A stretch of DNA of 64,000 nt, from contig OY783213.1 of NCBI GenBank assembly GCA_963678705.1, positions 13,768,451-13,832,450 of the forward strand, read 5' to 3'. Within the stretch, counting starts at the first letter, position 1. Every line of letters starts with the position of its first letter. The notes under the pieces were generated by a model. The model was given only the letters and a program-made list of their open reading frames with translations. It was not told where the DNA came from and did no database searches. Source of the DNA: Panorpa germanica (Eukaryota; Arthropoda; Insecta; Mecoptera; Panorpidae). Shown one piece after another: positions 1 through 11,859 of the stretch. A program made the position numbers and the translations under genes.

Positions 1-189
1 TACCCTTACAAAGATATTAATATAGGGTGATAGGTAAAGTTAAGTGAAAACGTATTAGCGGTTAGAAATATGAAAAGGGAGATAAGAATTCATTATGTGG
101 AAAGCCTTATATCGTCGACGAAGTAAGTGGTTTTAACATTAATGTGCGAGCAGTTCCTAAAATGATTTATTAAATAGCACAGTTTGTTA

Positions 190-290
190 GACGACGACAT
201 AGTAAGCGAGATCAATAATGCTTGACGCTGACTGCAGCGTCTTCGGGTTCGATCCCCGGTTTAAAGTTATATTTTCAGAGTTTGATTATG
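190..290 (+). repeat. tRNA-derived SINE, 5' part
   Basis: The copy starts near GACGACATAGTAAGCGAG and contains a clean RNA polymerase III B box (GGTTCGATCCCC, 246-257) after the family signature GCTTGACGCTGACTG. The same head recurs at 6141, 8195, 28999 and 52079, which shows this is a dispersed family and not a single tRNA. No cloverleaf with an acceptor stem can be drawn, so it is not called as a tRNA gene. Confidence 0.65.
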
Positions 291-1591
291 ATTAGAGACT
301 ATCTACTACAGTACTCTCTACTGTAGTACTCACATTAACAATATAACGCTCATATATGTCTCACTCGCGCTCATGTGCACGGATAATACTCTCTCGCTCA
401 TATGTTTCGTCCCTTGGATCGGTCTGTCCTCTTTTAAACGTTTTCGCTGGCATATATAAAAATGGACCATCAGACTATAAGTGAGTTTAAGTTATTTTTT
501 TGTCAGCTTTAAAGCGTGCAAATACTTAGTGCAAAAAAGACTATTTGTTTTTCTTTGTAAACCGTGTTATTTCGAATCCGTGTAAAACGAGTGCTAAGTG
601 TAGTACGTACTAACCTAGTTCCATTTCCGAATTCGACATATATGATATGTATTCAGTATGTTAAAATGTTGATTAAAATAATTACAAGATAAACCCTTTT
701 AAAAATAGCATTTATAAAACTGAATTACAAACTTTATTAGATTTGTATAAAACTAATTATTTCACATGACTAATCACTATTCAGTAAATTTATTTATAGA
801 AACGAGATAGGTAGAATTATTCAGCTAATATGAGTATGTCATACAGGTGTAGGTATAATTAGCAGAAGCTTTGAACAACTCATTAAAAATTAAATTTGCT
901 CCCTCTGTTGCTCCACCCATTCCCATTCATTCACACCTGACTGTATTACACCTTGTCACTTTATGAACGACTGATTCATGTTGACTTAATCATTCACAGC
1001 CGGTGTAAGCAGTTAGTTATGATACACCTGGCAACGTGAAAGGTCGTCATTTTGTGTGTTAACATCTTATGCTACGACAGACTAAACTTAATGATTTATT
1101 TGTTTAGTAACGTTACTATCATATTAAATATATATATAGGTATATAAATAAATATTTAAAATTTTTGGGTTATGTAATTCGAGCGGCGCGTATTAGGTTT
1201 TATTTAATTTTGCATTTCCATCAGCAAAAGCATTCGGACCCATATCCGTCGAGTTTTCTACCCGGGTACCGGGTTCGGGTTTATTACTTATCCTCTACGG
1301 ATTCGGGTCTGGGTCATGTCTGCTCCAGAAGCCGTAGCATACTCGCGTATGATATCACAAACAAACAAATTTCACTGCAAATAAGTGAAGTGACATTTCT
1401 GACATTTTTAAAATAAAAATTTATTTGTAAAGTATAAAGTAACAAGAAAATTTACTTTTCCAGAAGAAATAACTCCCGATTTAAACTTTATATTGATTTA
1501 TATTAATAAAAGTAATGCTACACTTTTGAATAAAAAAAACATTTCTCTTAGTCTTATTTTGTTTGCTGAAAGTCGAATTTTACATTAAATG

Positions 1592-1650
1592 TGACGTCAC
1601 AAAGCTTAACATACCTCCTCCCCCCCCCCTTAGTCACGTCTTGTCACACT
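1592..1650. repeat. GTGACGTCAC palindrome next to a poly-C tract
   Basis: A palindromic GTGACGTCAC is followed within 30 bases by a run of ten or more C, then GTCACGTCTTGTCAC. The combination looks like the edge of a decayed repeat, but no terminal repeats or coding sequence are attached to it. Confidence 0.3.
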
Positions 1651-2349
1651 TTGTGGATCTCACCTTCTTTGCATGTGGATTGCATTGCACTATGTCGACA
1701 TAGTGAAGTATTGGTGAAGGTTAAATTAAAAAGCTTGCTTTCATGATAACAAGTACTAATACGAAACAACTTCTAAACAGTAGTACGTTCCAGTAATAGA
1801 GAACGATTATGGTAAACGTACGTTGCAAATGTAGAAATTTTTCATTAAATCTACAGCTAATAAATTCTCAACGATAGAAATAACTTTTCTATGTCAACGT
1901 AAACTTTCTTGCATATTTCAAAAGCCAAGCTATAAATCAAAAGTACATATTATAAATATTTCGCTTATCTCAACATTAATTAAACTATAAACTTATTATA
2001 ACTTTCCTGTAAGTAAGGTCACACACACATCGTTGCACGCTAACCGACAGCTAATCTACTGGGGGTTGTACATTGCTTTAATTAATTTTATTCCTGCGGG
2101 AACAATCAATAAGTATTATTGTTTCTATAAGTGTATAGAAAACATTTTAAATAGTCTTGTAACCCATGACCTAATTTCTATAAAACTGTATAATATATAG
2201 TTGCCAGAGCCTCAAATGTTCACTTATTTTTTAATAAGGTTCATTTTTTACCCTTTATTCATTCGCCTTTCGGCTTTACAATCTACATTCTTAATACATT
2301 TCATATACTTCAACTTACAATTAAATTTACATTATTCTCAGCTTATTTA

Positions 2350-2949
2350 TTCTCCTGTTTTTTCTTTCCTTCTTTCCTTCACTTGCTGGCCTCCCTTTAA
2401 TAGCTGGCCAATATTCCTTTCGCTCGCTACTTTTTCCTTACACTCAAACTTAATGTGCTCCAGTGTTTCGTCCTCCGCTCCGCACACTCTACACTTTCTT
2501 TCCTCACTCTTTTCCCAGTATCTGTTTCCTTTTTCCTCATTTCCCAATCTAAACCTTGCTGTTCTTCTTATGTGTTTTATGTCTTTTTCTATAAGGTACT
2601 GAGGCACATTATTTTCACATAACCTTTTATATCTTTTATTGTAGTTACTTTTTTCTATTTTTCCCATTCTCTCCTGCTGTTGTATCTCCTTATCCCTTCT
2701 CCTTAGTTCCTCTTCCACACTTGCGCCTCCTTCTCTTCTCCTCTCTGCCTCCTCGACCGCCATTCCATTCCTTTCAAAGTACTCCTTTCTCTTTTTTGGA
2801 CCTCCTCCCCCCCCATTCTTTATGCTATCCTCTCTTATTTTCTTTAAAATTTTGCTTTCCGCTCTGGTCAATTTCTCCTCGTATTTTACTGCTCTTTCCC
2901 CTGTTTTAATTCGTATATTATCTTTTTTTATATTTTCATAACGTTTATT
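2350..2949 (-). pseudogene. LINE retrotransposon ORF2, C-terminal fragment
   Basis: A single open frame of about 200 codons reads from 2949 down to a stop at 2347. It is highly charged (runs of E, K and R) and holds the segment ARFRLGNEEKGNRYWEKS followed by CRVCGAEDETLEHIKFEC. This C-x2-C...H...C pattern is the zinc-knuckle-like C-terminal tail of reverse transcriptases from one group of insect non-LTR retrotransposons. The catalytic reverse transcriptase and endonuclease domains are missing, so this is a 5'-truncated, dead copy, though this part has stayed open and so may be fairly young. The family assignment is from memory of the motif; the truncation is seen directly. Confidence 0.75.
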
Positions 2950-5900
2950 TTAATCAAAAATTAAAAAACGACCCTTAAAAGTGAATGCACTAACCCATTG
3001 TTAATGCACGCTTGCAGAAACGTGGTTTTCAGCTCAAACAAAGAAAACTATTAAGAAATAATTTTTTATGAGTTTACTTATAAAGTTGACGAGTTACTTT
3101 CATATACTACAACATTGTAATAAGAAGAACTATTTTATTTACGATCTATCATTCAAAATAAATTTTACGGTGTCTTCAATAAAATTATTTCGTACAATGA
3201 AAATACAAAATAATGTTCAATTTGTTTCCACAGAACATTACCCAATATACCGCCCGATAAAACTGCTTGTTGTAGTTATAGAAAAGTTTACAAATATTAG
3301 AAAAAGTTTACAAATCTAACACCCTGCAGGTATGAATAGAAAAACTGTTGGAAAACTATTTTAATGATAAGTTTTTGTTGATTCAAACTTTGCTCTTTAC
3401 AACTGGTTTTACGACGATTATATTAGATACCATAGCTGCTTCAATACTTTGTAAGTTTTATTTATTCTCATATATGTAGGTTTATCTTTCAATATAGGAA
3501 TAATACACAAGTATATTTAATAACTATTTATTCATAAAACAAACTCTCTTGCCTTCATAGTATATAGCTCCCTCTCTCTTTCAAATCTCAATCGTATTCA
3601 TTCTCTGATGGTAATACTGATAAAGTTCATGGGAGCCACTTAGAACAAACACTCGCATTGCTTACATAACAACTAGCTTACAGTAAGATAACGATAATGC
3701 TCGGTATATATCTCTCTCTTTCAACCCATCAATGTACTGCTGATTGTAGGAGAGTCCACGCATAGGTAGAAGATATATTAAGTTGATTTAATATTCAAAA
3801 AATTTAATCCTCATTGTGTCTTAATAATCAGTAAAAGGGTAAGTGGTCCTTCTAATGATCTTCATGTATTCTAAGACTAACAGGATATCCCTAATAACTC
3901 ACCCTTCCTTGCCTTGTTAATTCAATTTGAATCAGCAGCTTTACTTGAGATAGGGGTTTCAAACTACGTTTGTTTTCGCTGGGTTGTTTGTAAGCACGTC
4001 CTTTAATTGACCATTTTGTGGGTAGATTAATAATAGATGTGCTATAAATATTGATGTTTCAATTAGGCACGAGTATAACCAATTCGTTCTTAGTCTTAGA
4101 CTTTTCCAAATTGGTTTACTCATTATTTATTTACAATTACAATTATGTAATTAACATACTATTTTCCTCGCTCAATTATATTATATATACTCGTAGTTAT
4201 GTTTTCTAGAACACGTCCTCTACCAGTATTTATATTTAACCAGTAGGGTCGTCCTACGTCACACAAAAGGTCACAATCTAGTTTATTTGATAGTTGTTTA
4301 CAACGAAACTTCATCGAGTGCACCGCTCAAATATTCATAATCTGCGATTCGTTTAGTAGGCAAGTAACACATGGAAACTACATCACCGTTCAGTTAACAA
4401 CCTTCGCAATTACACCCGGTTTACTTATACATTAGACGCTATCAAATCGCGCTTATTAAGAAAGTACAATTATTTAATATGTCATCCAGATTATATCTTT
4501 TGATGAAGAATTCTGTCCCCTTAAAATTATTCTAGCTAGGCTAGTCCGTCACTGGCGATAAGTAACAACTTTAAATTATCCAAGAACTTTATATTTTGTT
4601 ACTTTTTTAATTCATTATTTTTTAAAACCTTAAAATGTTATAAAAAATAAATTACTAAACTTTTTGTTATTTTTAAGAAGTTTCAACGTTTTTCTTTATT
4701 TTTATCCTATTTTATTTATTCAAGTTGATTATAATTACAATTACCGGATTAAAAAGCCATCAGTCTTAAACCTCTAGCGACACACCCTAAAGCGGAAATT
4801 ATTTTTATAAATATACAGAAAAGAAAACCTGGTTAGTTAGTTTTCCAAAAATATTGATCATTTTTAAAATTGTTTTGAGAATGTACACGACAATAACGCC
4901 AACTAATTTAAGAACTAATGGAGGCTATTTAAATAGAAATACATCTGGGTAGAAAATACTTTTGTACTGAAATTTTTACATTTACTTGCTTGCCACAAGC
5001 TGATTTCCAGGTTACATTATCTGCAAATTTAAATATTTTTATTTAAGATTATTTTGTTATAAAAATAAATTTTGTTTTGCTTTTTTTAATTTATAAATTG
5101 ACAGGCTACTTAGGACGTCGGTCCTTTTTTCGTCATTTACATTACACAATCAATATCTACAATACTATACGAGTCTTGAATGATTTCTCATATCACAGCT
5201 GGAACGTGCTTAAATTTCCTTATTTTCTATTTTAATATAACAATAAAAATCAATAGTTGAACATGTGGTTTTACTTACCATCGTGTCACTTCGTTCAGAG
5301 ACGTTTTTGTTCCATTTATGAGGAAAACAATAGAAAGAATAGAAACTGTATCAAACTCTCTTGGTCACATATGGTAAAATCCCCAGATCCTTTATAAACC
5401 AACTGTCCAATATCAACTGACACTCTTGGATACCCCGTAATGCATTAAACGTGTTCCACATTACTTTTTAAACACAAGCTATTTAATTCTGTACAAAGCA
5501 GCTTTTTCTTGTCTGTAATAGTGATAAATTGAAATACAGATTTAATATAACGTTGAGTTTTTTGCTACGAATAAATATCCCAATCGTTAATCTTGATAAA
5601 AACAAACTAGAAGAACAGTTCATGCTGTTTGTCTATTTTTTTTAATAAATCCCGGATTTATAGTGACTTGAATAGCATGTATATAACTACTAATATGAAA
5701 TCAATATGTTATTTGAATATTTGATCGATAATTTCTCGGAATTTGTAAAACCGGTCTATTTTTAGCTACTTGTTTTTCATAAGGCATATATTTAAAATTA
5801 ATATGAAGTAATACATTTGTTAATATAAATAAGTATTTATATTGTTTATTAATTTAACATATAATGCCTTTAGGCATTTCATTCTTCTGTCTTAAATTCA

Positions 5901-6140
5901 TTGATTACCTTTCATTTACTTACCCGAGTCAAAATTTTAGACCTATCCTGATCCTAAAGTGGATATTTGTTCCTCCTTTCATCCTAAAAACAGTAAAGTG
6001 AACCTCTTCTCATCCTACTCAAACTCTGTGACCCTCATTTTGTCCTAAATAAATTTTTGTAGGTATAGAAAATACTTACATCGTCCTCTTCTAATACCTA
6101 CCTGCTCTGTATTTAAAAAAGCCTGTATTTTAAATTAGAT

Positions 6141-6192
6141 ACGACGACTCAGTCGACGAGAGCATTGATGTTTGACGCTGACTGCTGTATCG
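6141..6192 (+). repeat. SINE head fragment
   Basis: Matches the head of the SINE family (ACGACGACTCAGTCGACGAGAGCATTGATG, with TTTGACGCTGACTGCTG following). It breaks off before the B box. Confidence 0.5.
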
Positions 6193-6958
6193 GTAATTCG
6201 TCGAACTGAATACGGAGTACTATAATCTTATGATCTTAATTACTTTTACGAAGGGAACATTTTGTTCTATTAGCTTACTGATCCAATCGATACGCATACA
6301 ATTGGATCAGTGTCGTACAGTTGTTTTTTTAACGCTTGGCTAAAACATTTGCACAGAGTTCATCTTAATACCTAAAGCATCTGAGCGAGTGCTTCCTGTA
6401 TGTAACTTGCCCTAACTAATAGTACTTAATGTCATATTAAAAACGTCATCACATAAATGATCAAATAAATTTTATTTTATAATCGCGAAAATTCTAAAAC
6501 GTTCTAGATAATAACGTTATTCTTATGTAATACGTTAGTTGAGCCCTTAAAACGTAATCCACCATTATACATTAAAAAGTATAAGCCCTTTTTTAAAAAA
6601 ATTTGCATAATAATATCTAAAAGATAAAAAATATAATGTTATATCCGTAAATATTTTCTGTAGCTTAACTAATATGTATTATTAATGAGATGGCGCAGTT
6701 CTTTATTTTCTTAAAAGACATTTCAATCTCTGAAATGTGAAACATTTCATAAAGAATGTATAACGTTGACAACATTATATTAAAAATGTATACAGTATCC
6801 CACATAAATCTTACATCCTCATAAAATTGCCCGAACATTCTATCTTAAATATTTAATTATTTTTACATACAAGGTTTTGTGTATACAGAATTTCAGATTC
6901 ACTTCTCTGATTTGGTTATAAGGGTAATCTATGTAACTACTCTATTTTAACTATTAAA

Positions 6959-6996
6959 TATAGAGCTTTATGTGTGAGCACACATAAAGCTCTATA
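6959..6996. repeat. Perfect 18-bp inverted repeat (hairpin)
   Basis: TATAGAGCTTTATGTGTG is followed after the two bases AG by its exact reverse complement. The arms are perfect and the loop is too small for a microRNA precursor. It may be the residue of a very short palindromic element. Confidence 0.6.
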
Positions 6997-8194
6997 AATG
7001 TTATAATATTTGTTTATATTCATTTATGTAAATTGCAATACTTGAATATTCTAAACTGTGGAAATAACAAACATACAAACACTATTAAATGAAATATTAC
7101 ATAAACCACCTACCCCTTTCCCTCCTTCCCCACGTTATTTACGTCTAAAGCCTAAGTAAACACAGCGACAATCTCCGTTCCTATAAAGTAGATCGACGTC
7201 TCATTATGCCGTTGTTTTCCTTAGTAGAAGTGTCTATATATCTCACACCCACTACTTTATATTCAGTATACTCGTATATTTATTCAACACATATGTAACA
7301 TTATTCCGTATTAAGTTTTATCTGCTGTGCACGTTTCTCTGCATGCTAATAATATTGTTCGTGAAAGCTCGCTGACAGAAGCATCCGGCGCGTCCACCAC
7401 CTGATGGGCACGATTCAACTCGACCCGGCTGATCCACCATTTGTTTTACTAATGAAACTATTTTACTTTCTAATATGGTCCAGGTGTCACTGTTGACATA
7501 TTAGTTACATACCATACACCATAGATGTGCTACATTGTTTCAGAACTGAATAATTCATCTGAAACTGAAAAATAATTACGTTTTTCTGCTAAATTGTAAA
7601 TAAAATTTCTAATTATTTTAATACTATTCGTATCTCAGATGATCTCTTATTATAATTAATTTTTAAATTTTAATATCACTGTTAGATATAATGAACGTGT
7701 TTTTACATATTTAAATAAGTAGTTATTACGATTTTTCAGTTTTATTTCATATAGTTATAAAAGTTTGATATTAATTACTACTGTAAAATGTTATTACACA
7801 GTCATTAGTTTTGGTTGTAACATGCTCAACTTTATGTTGACCAAGCAGACTGTCAAAGTCATAAAAACTTCCATAAATTAATCTATGTTGTAGCAGTAAA
7901 ACTTTTATCACAGTTTTTCATCCGTCTGGGAAATTTACTCATATTTCCATAGCATTTGAAATGTATCTAGTTTAGTGTTATAAAATATGTGGCCGAATTT
8001 TATTTGAAAGTGACTCATACTTGAAAATATTAAAGAAAATTTATTATGAAACTGTATTTATTATAAGATTAATTGCTTTTTTAAATTGATCATGTCGGAG
8101 TTTCTTATAAAACTAATTGATGAAACAAAATAACAGTTAAAAATGAGCTATTTAAATTCTTATTGTTGTTAAACGCATTTTACTAATTTTAATG

Positions 8195-8401
8195 AAGACA
8201 AGACAGTGAGCAAGAGCATTGATGTTGTCTGCTGTGTCTTCCGATTCAATCTAGGGACCATTCATAAACTTATGAGGCAGCGGTATAATTCATATATATA
8301 TGAGGTCACAGAAACTGCCAACATAGTAGGATGTCGTCGGTGAGACCACTCAGCATAGGAAATAGCTCGACGTTAAATAAATAAAATAAAATAAAAAATA
8401 A
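8195..8401 (+). repeat. Near full-length tRNA-derived SINE
   Basis: This is the longest copy of the family, about 205 bases. It has the tRNA-like head (CAGTGAGCAAGAGCATTGATG), a mutated B box (CCGATTCAATC), a body running through TCATAAACTTATGAGGCAGC and GTCGTCGGTGAGACCACTC, and a 3' tail of short TAAA/TAAAA repeats. The body end GGAAATAGCTCGACGTTAAA is also found alone at 34633, which confirms that head, body and tail belong together. Confidence 0.6.
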
Positions 8402-10504
8402 AGATATTTTTTACTCATATTTTTTTATAATAGCAACTTAATATTACGAATATATGTACAACAATATAACAGCCTATAGAGCCGGTAATTGTAAAAAATC
8501 CCTTAGGGATCCTATACGTCTATTTTAAATCCTGAGATACACCTACATGTGAAATTCATAGCATGTGAGAAAGGAGTGGGTGGATATACGAGTATAACCA
8601 ACCGAATTTCACGCTTTGTTTTTTCATATACTAAACATCTGCAGGGTTTTAAATATTGTTTTAAAAAATATAAATAGAAATTATTTTTTTGGCTGAAACT
8701 TTTTTTTAGATTTCATGAATAATATTTTCTAATTTAAGTTAAAATTTCAATTATATATTTTTTTGTATTACGAAAATGCTTCTGTTATGTATTAATCTCA
8801 TCCGTTTTTCGAGGAAGATAAAATATAAATACTTGTTTATTAAAGGGAATCCCTCTTGAAAGTAACCTTGCTTTAAGCAATGGGCGTTTCAAAATACTTC
8901 AACTGGTAGAAGTACTTCGGTTTATATATTTACGAGAAAGTTAAAATTATGAATTGACACAACAGATTATATGAAATCGTAAAACCAAATATCGCCAGTT
9001 TAAAACATAAAAGTTGAGGTAACATTACAGATTACAAGAAAAATGTTATAGCTCGTTGAGTCGCTATCTTAACTAAATTGTCGTATGCTGATAATTCTTC
9101 TTTGGTGTTGTATATTTCTCGGATGGTTTCATGTAAAATGGTAAAATGTAGAAGTTGTTGAACAACCTTCAAACGTTATGTGTCAAAATTTCATGATATT
9201 CAGACCATTACTCTATGAGTTGCTGTGATTTTAGTGAAGCTACTTTTAAATTGGAAAAATACATTTTCTTTCGGAACATTACCTATAGCTAAAGGCCGCC
9301 CTAATACGCGATGATATCTCGAACATTGATTTCTACTCTACTTGTAAGTTATGTTTAAAAGAACGTAACTCTTTTTGTATAACCCTATATTGCTGAAATA
9401 CGAGTATATAGATAGAATGGTATTTTCAAGCAACGAAAAAACAAAGTAGCATGGACAGATGTAGCTGTAAAAAAATACAGAAAACAAAAACTAAATTCAA
9501 ATAAGTTAAACTTACAGTCAGATGGAAAAAAGTTTTCTCGTTTAGATTTAAAATGTAAATGAATATGGCAAACGAGCAGTCAAAGTTTTAAAAAACAGAA
9601 AAACTCCATCGAATACACAATTAATTTAATAAAATCTAAAGTTTAATAACATAAATGGTAAGTTTTAATAATCATAGTTAATAAAATAATGTTTATTAAT
9701 TGATGGAAATAAAATAATCCTTACTGTGCGAATCTGAGAAAAGGATGAAGTGATCCAGACTTTTATTTCGACTTGTACTGTCCTTAGCACCAACGTAAGA
9801 TTAATGTGTCTTGTACGTGTTGGCCGAAACATAATAAATCTTACTTATCTTTCTTGTTCTTCAACTTAAATACCTAACGATTATATAGCATAACAACGAT
9901 TTATAACTTTAATTTTTATAAGTTCATAAAACTTAAGTTTTCAACTTAGATTACTGAGAGTTATTGCTTTACCAAAAGTTTAAAGCTAATTAACACCTTG
10001 ATTTTAGATGTGAAATCGGGAACTTAGTAACAATAAGTTAAATATAATTATTAGATTTTGAAATCTTATCAAATCTAATCTTGTAAGACACTTTGAGATG
10101 AATATATAATAACTTGATGAGGAAATTGACTTACCATCATAGGGACAAGTTCAAACCAAACGAACAGGAAATAGAATATTTTCTTATCGCTTCCGAGGTG
10201 TCTAAATATATCCGTTGTTTCGAGGCAAGTATTATCTCTGAAAGACCTATTGTTGAATTTTCCACTGTTGAGTTAAAAAAGCAGATTTTAGCAGACAATT
10301 AACCTTGTTGATGTTACACATCAGTAACTTATTTAATTTACGTAACTATGATCTTTAAATCCTGTTCCTAAAATACAAATAAAACTAAGAAATCGGATAC
10401 AACTATAGATGGTATTTTTTGCAGTAACTTCATATGGATACAATGTGATACAATAAATATATTTACGATAGAATCTAATAGTTAATCGTCTATTGCTTCT
10501 TTTA

Positions 10505-10745
10505 ATCCTGCTCTCCATTCCTACCTATTGACCTCTTCCTCCACTTCGTCTTTCTATTTTGTCTTCAATCTTCCTCTCACTCTTGCTCCAATGAATTCCT
10601 TTCGAGGACTTTCCACACACGCTAATCTTTGCAGTCCTTTCCTTTTAATTTCTGTCACAATGTCAATTTCTCGATATCTACCATACATATATTTCCATAT
10701 TTGTTCTTATTCTCCATTGTCAGTTAATTTTTTCCCAAATCTGTA
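10505..10745 (-). pseudogene. LINE reverse transcriptase C-terminal remnant
   Basis: On the minus strand one frame reads WRIRTNMEIYVW and, after a frameshift, MYGRYREIDIVTEIKRKGLQ, RLACVESPRKEF and KDEVEEEV. This matches the usual C-terminal segment of insect LINE polyproteins (IDIVTEIKRKRLQWLGHVERM type followed by a GRP-rich stretch and a W-x-D-x-V-E-E motif). In-frame stops and the frameshift show it is dead. The upstream polymerase domain is absent. Confidence 0.65.
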
Positions 10746-11634
10746 AGAGATCACAACTGTTCTTCCTCAAAGTTTAAGTTTTCGTTCCATATAGTACAGC
10801 TGATTTTACTATTTATATTGTCTAATAGTAATCTGAAAGATACCCCTTAAATAATTTTTTCGCCATTGCAATAAGTTTTTTTCAAATCCCAACCAACAAA
10901 CACCAACCTATTATTCTAAGATAAATGACGGTGGAGATATTTTTTGTTCCGAAAGTATACAAAGTAGAAAGGTGATTTACGTGCGTGACCAATTGTTTTT
11001 GTCGTAATCCTCTATTTATTTGCAAAACCTTTTGATTCAATAGTACACCCTATTAAGAGGATTTTCTTTATCAAGTCCAAAAGTTAGTTCTACTAGACTT
11101 TTATGTTTGTAACTTGTATTTGCTTTCACATTTATTTTCGTAAGGGTAGAATTTTCACGGATTTAAAGAGAAATATAAAGTTCAAACAAAAAAGACCGTA
11201 TTGTAGTGTAGGTCTACGAAGGCATAAAACCAACCACAATAATGTACGAATATTTCACAATGTGTCAAGTAAAAGATGTAATTAAATCGACATAAAGCAA
11301 TGCTCATAAAGTACTTTATGTTTGAGGAGTGATTGTTTTTTTAATTAACTCAGCGCAGATGAAATTAATTTCCTGTATGCACGGTTTTATCCCAACTAAT
11401 AAAAGTGTTGCGAAATAAAGTGTACACTAAAAACAAGCCGTTTTAAAAAAATATTTATTTTCTATATATTTATTTACTTATTTGCCTTGACTTTCTTTCG
11501 TCATAGACACCATCAAACATTTTTTATACATCTTTTATAATTTATAATTCAATTTTACAAATTTCTAAATATTTCAATAATTCACTAATTAATTTTAAAT
11601 CACTTAACAAAAATTTAGTGTTAACAGGAAAAGT

Positions 11635-11859
11635 TTAAATCACATCTAATATTTCACTATTCAATTTTGATCTTTCTAAACTATAATTTATGCATTCAAA
11701 TATAATATGATCCAAAGTTCCTTCTTCACCACATTGACATCTATCGTCGGATTTAATATTAATTTTGTACAGATGAGCTGGAGTTTTGCAATGATTACTT
11801 TTAATTCTGAATATAGTTGATATAATTTTGCGGGACTTTAAAAAAATAAGTTCTCAAAT
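11635..11859 (-). pseudogene. Jockey-like LINE, C-terminal remnant
   Basis: The minus strand reads KSRKIISTIFRIKSNHC, HLYKINIKSDDRCQCGEEG and TLDHIIFECINY up to a stop at 11635-11637. The C-x-C-x2-E-x3-DH-x4-C pattern after a short basic lead is the hallmark of the C-terminal region of Jockey/TRAS-like and RNase-H-bearing LINE proteins. Only about 70 codons remain, so it is a 5'-truncated fragment. It differs from the two other LINE remnants, so at least three LINE lineages have left copies here. Confidence 0.65.

Noticed and set aside
246-257. GGTTCGATCCCC as part of a tRNA gene
   Set aside because: No acceptor or anticodon stem can be formed, and the surrounding head recurs at several other sites, so it is a SINE.
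440-500. TATATAAAAATGG followed by a TCAGACT initiator-like site as a promoter
   Set aside because: Spacing is too short for a TATA-initiator pair and no gene can be attached to it; AT-rich DNA gives many such matches.
10114-10302. Open frame of 62 codons with fairly protein-like composition
   Set aside because: No domain, homology or splice context recognised; length is within chance for this composition.
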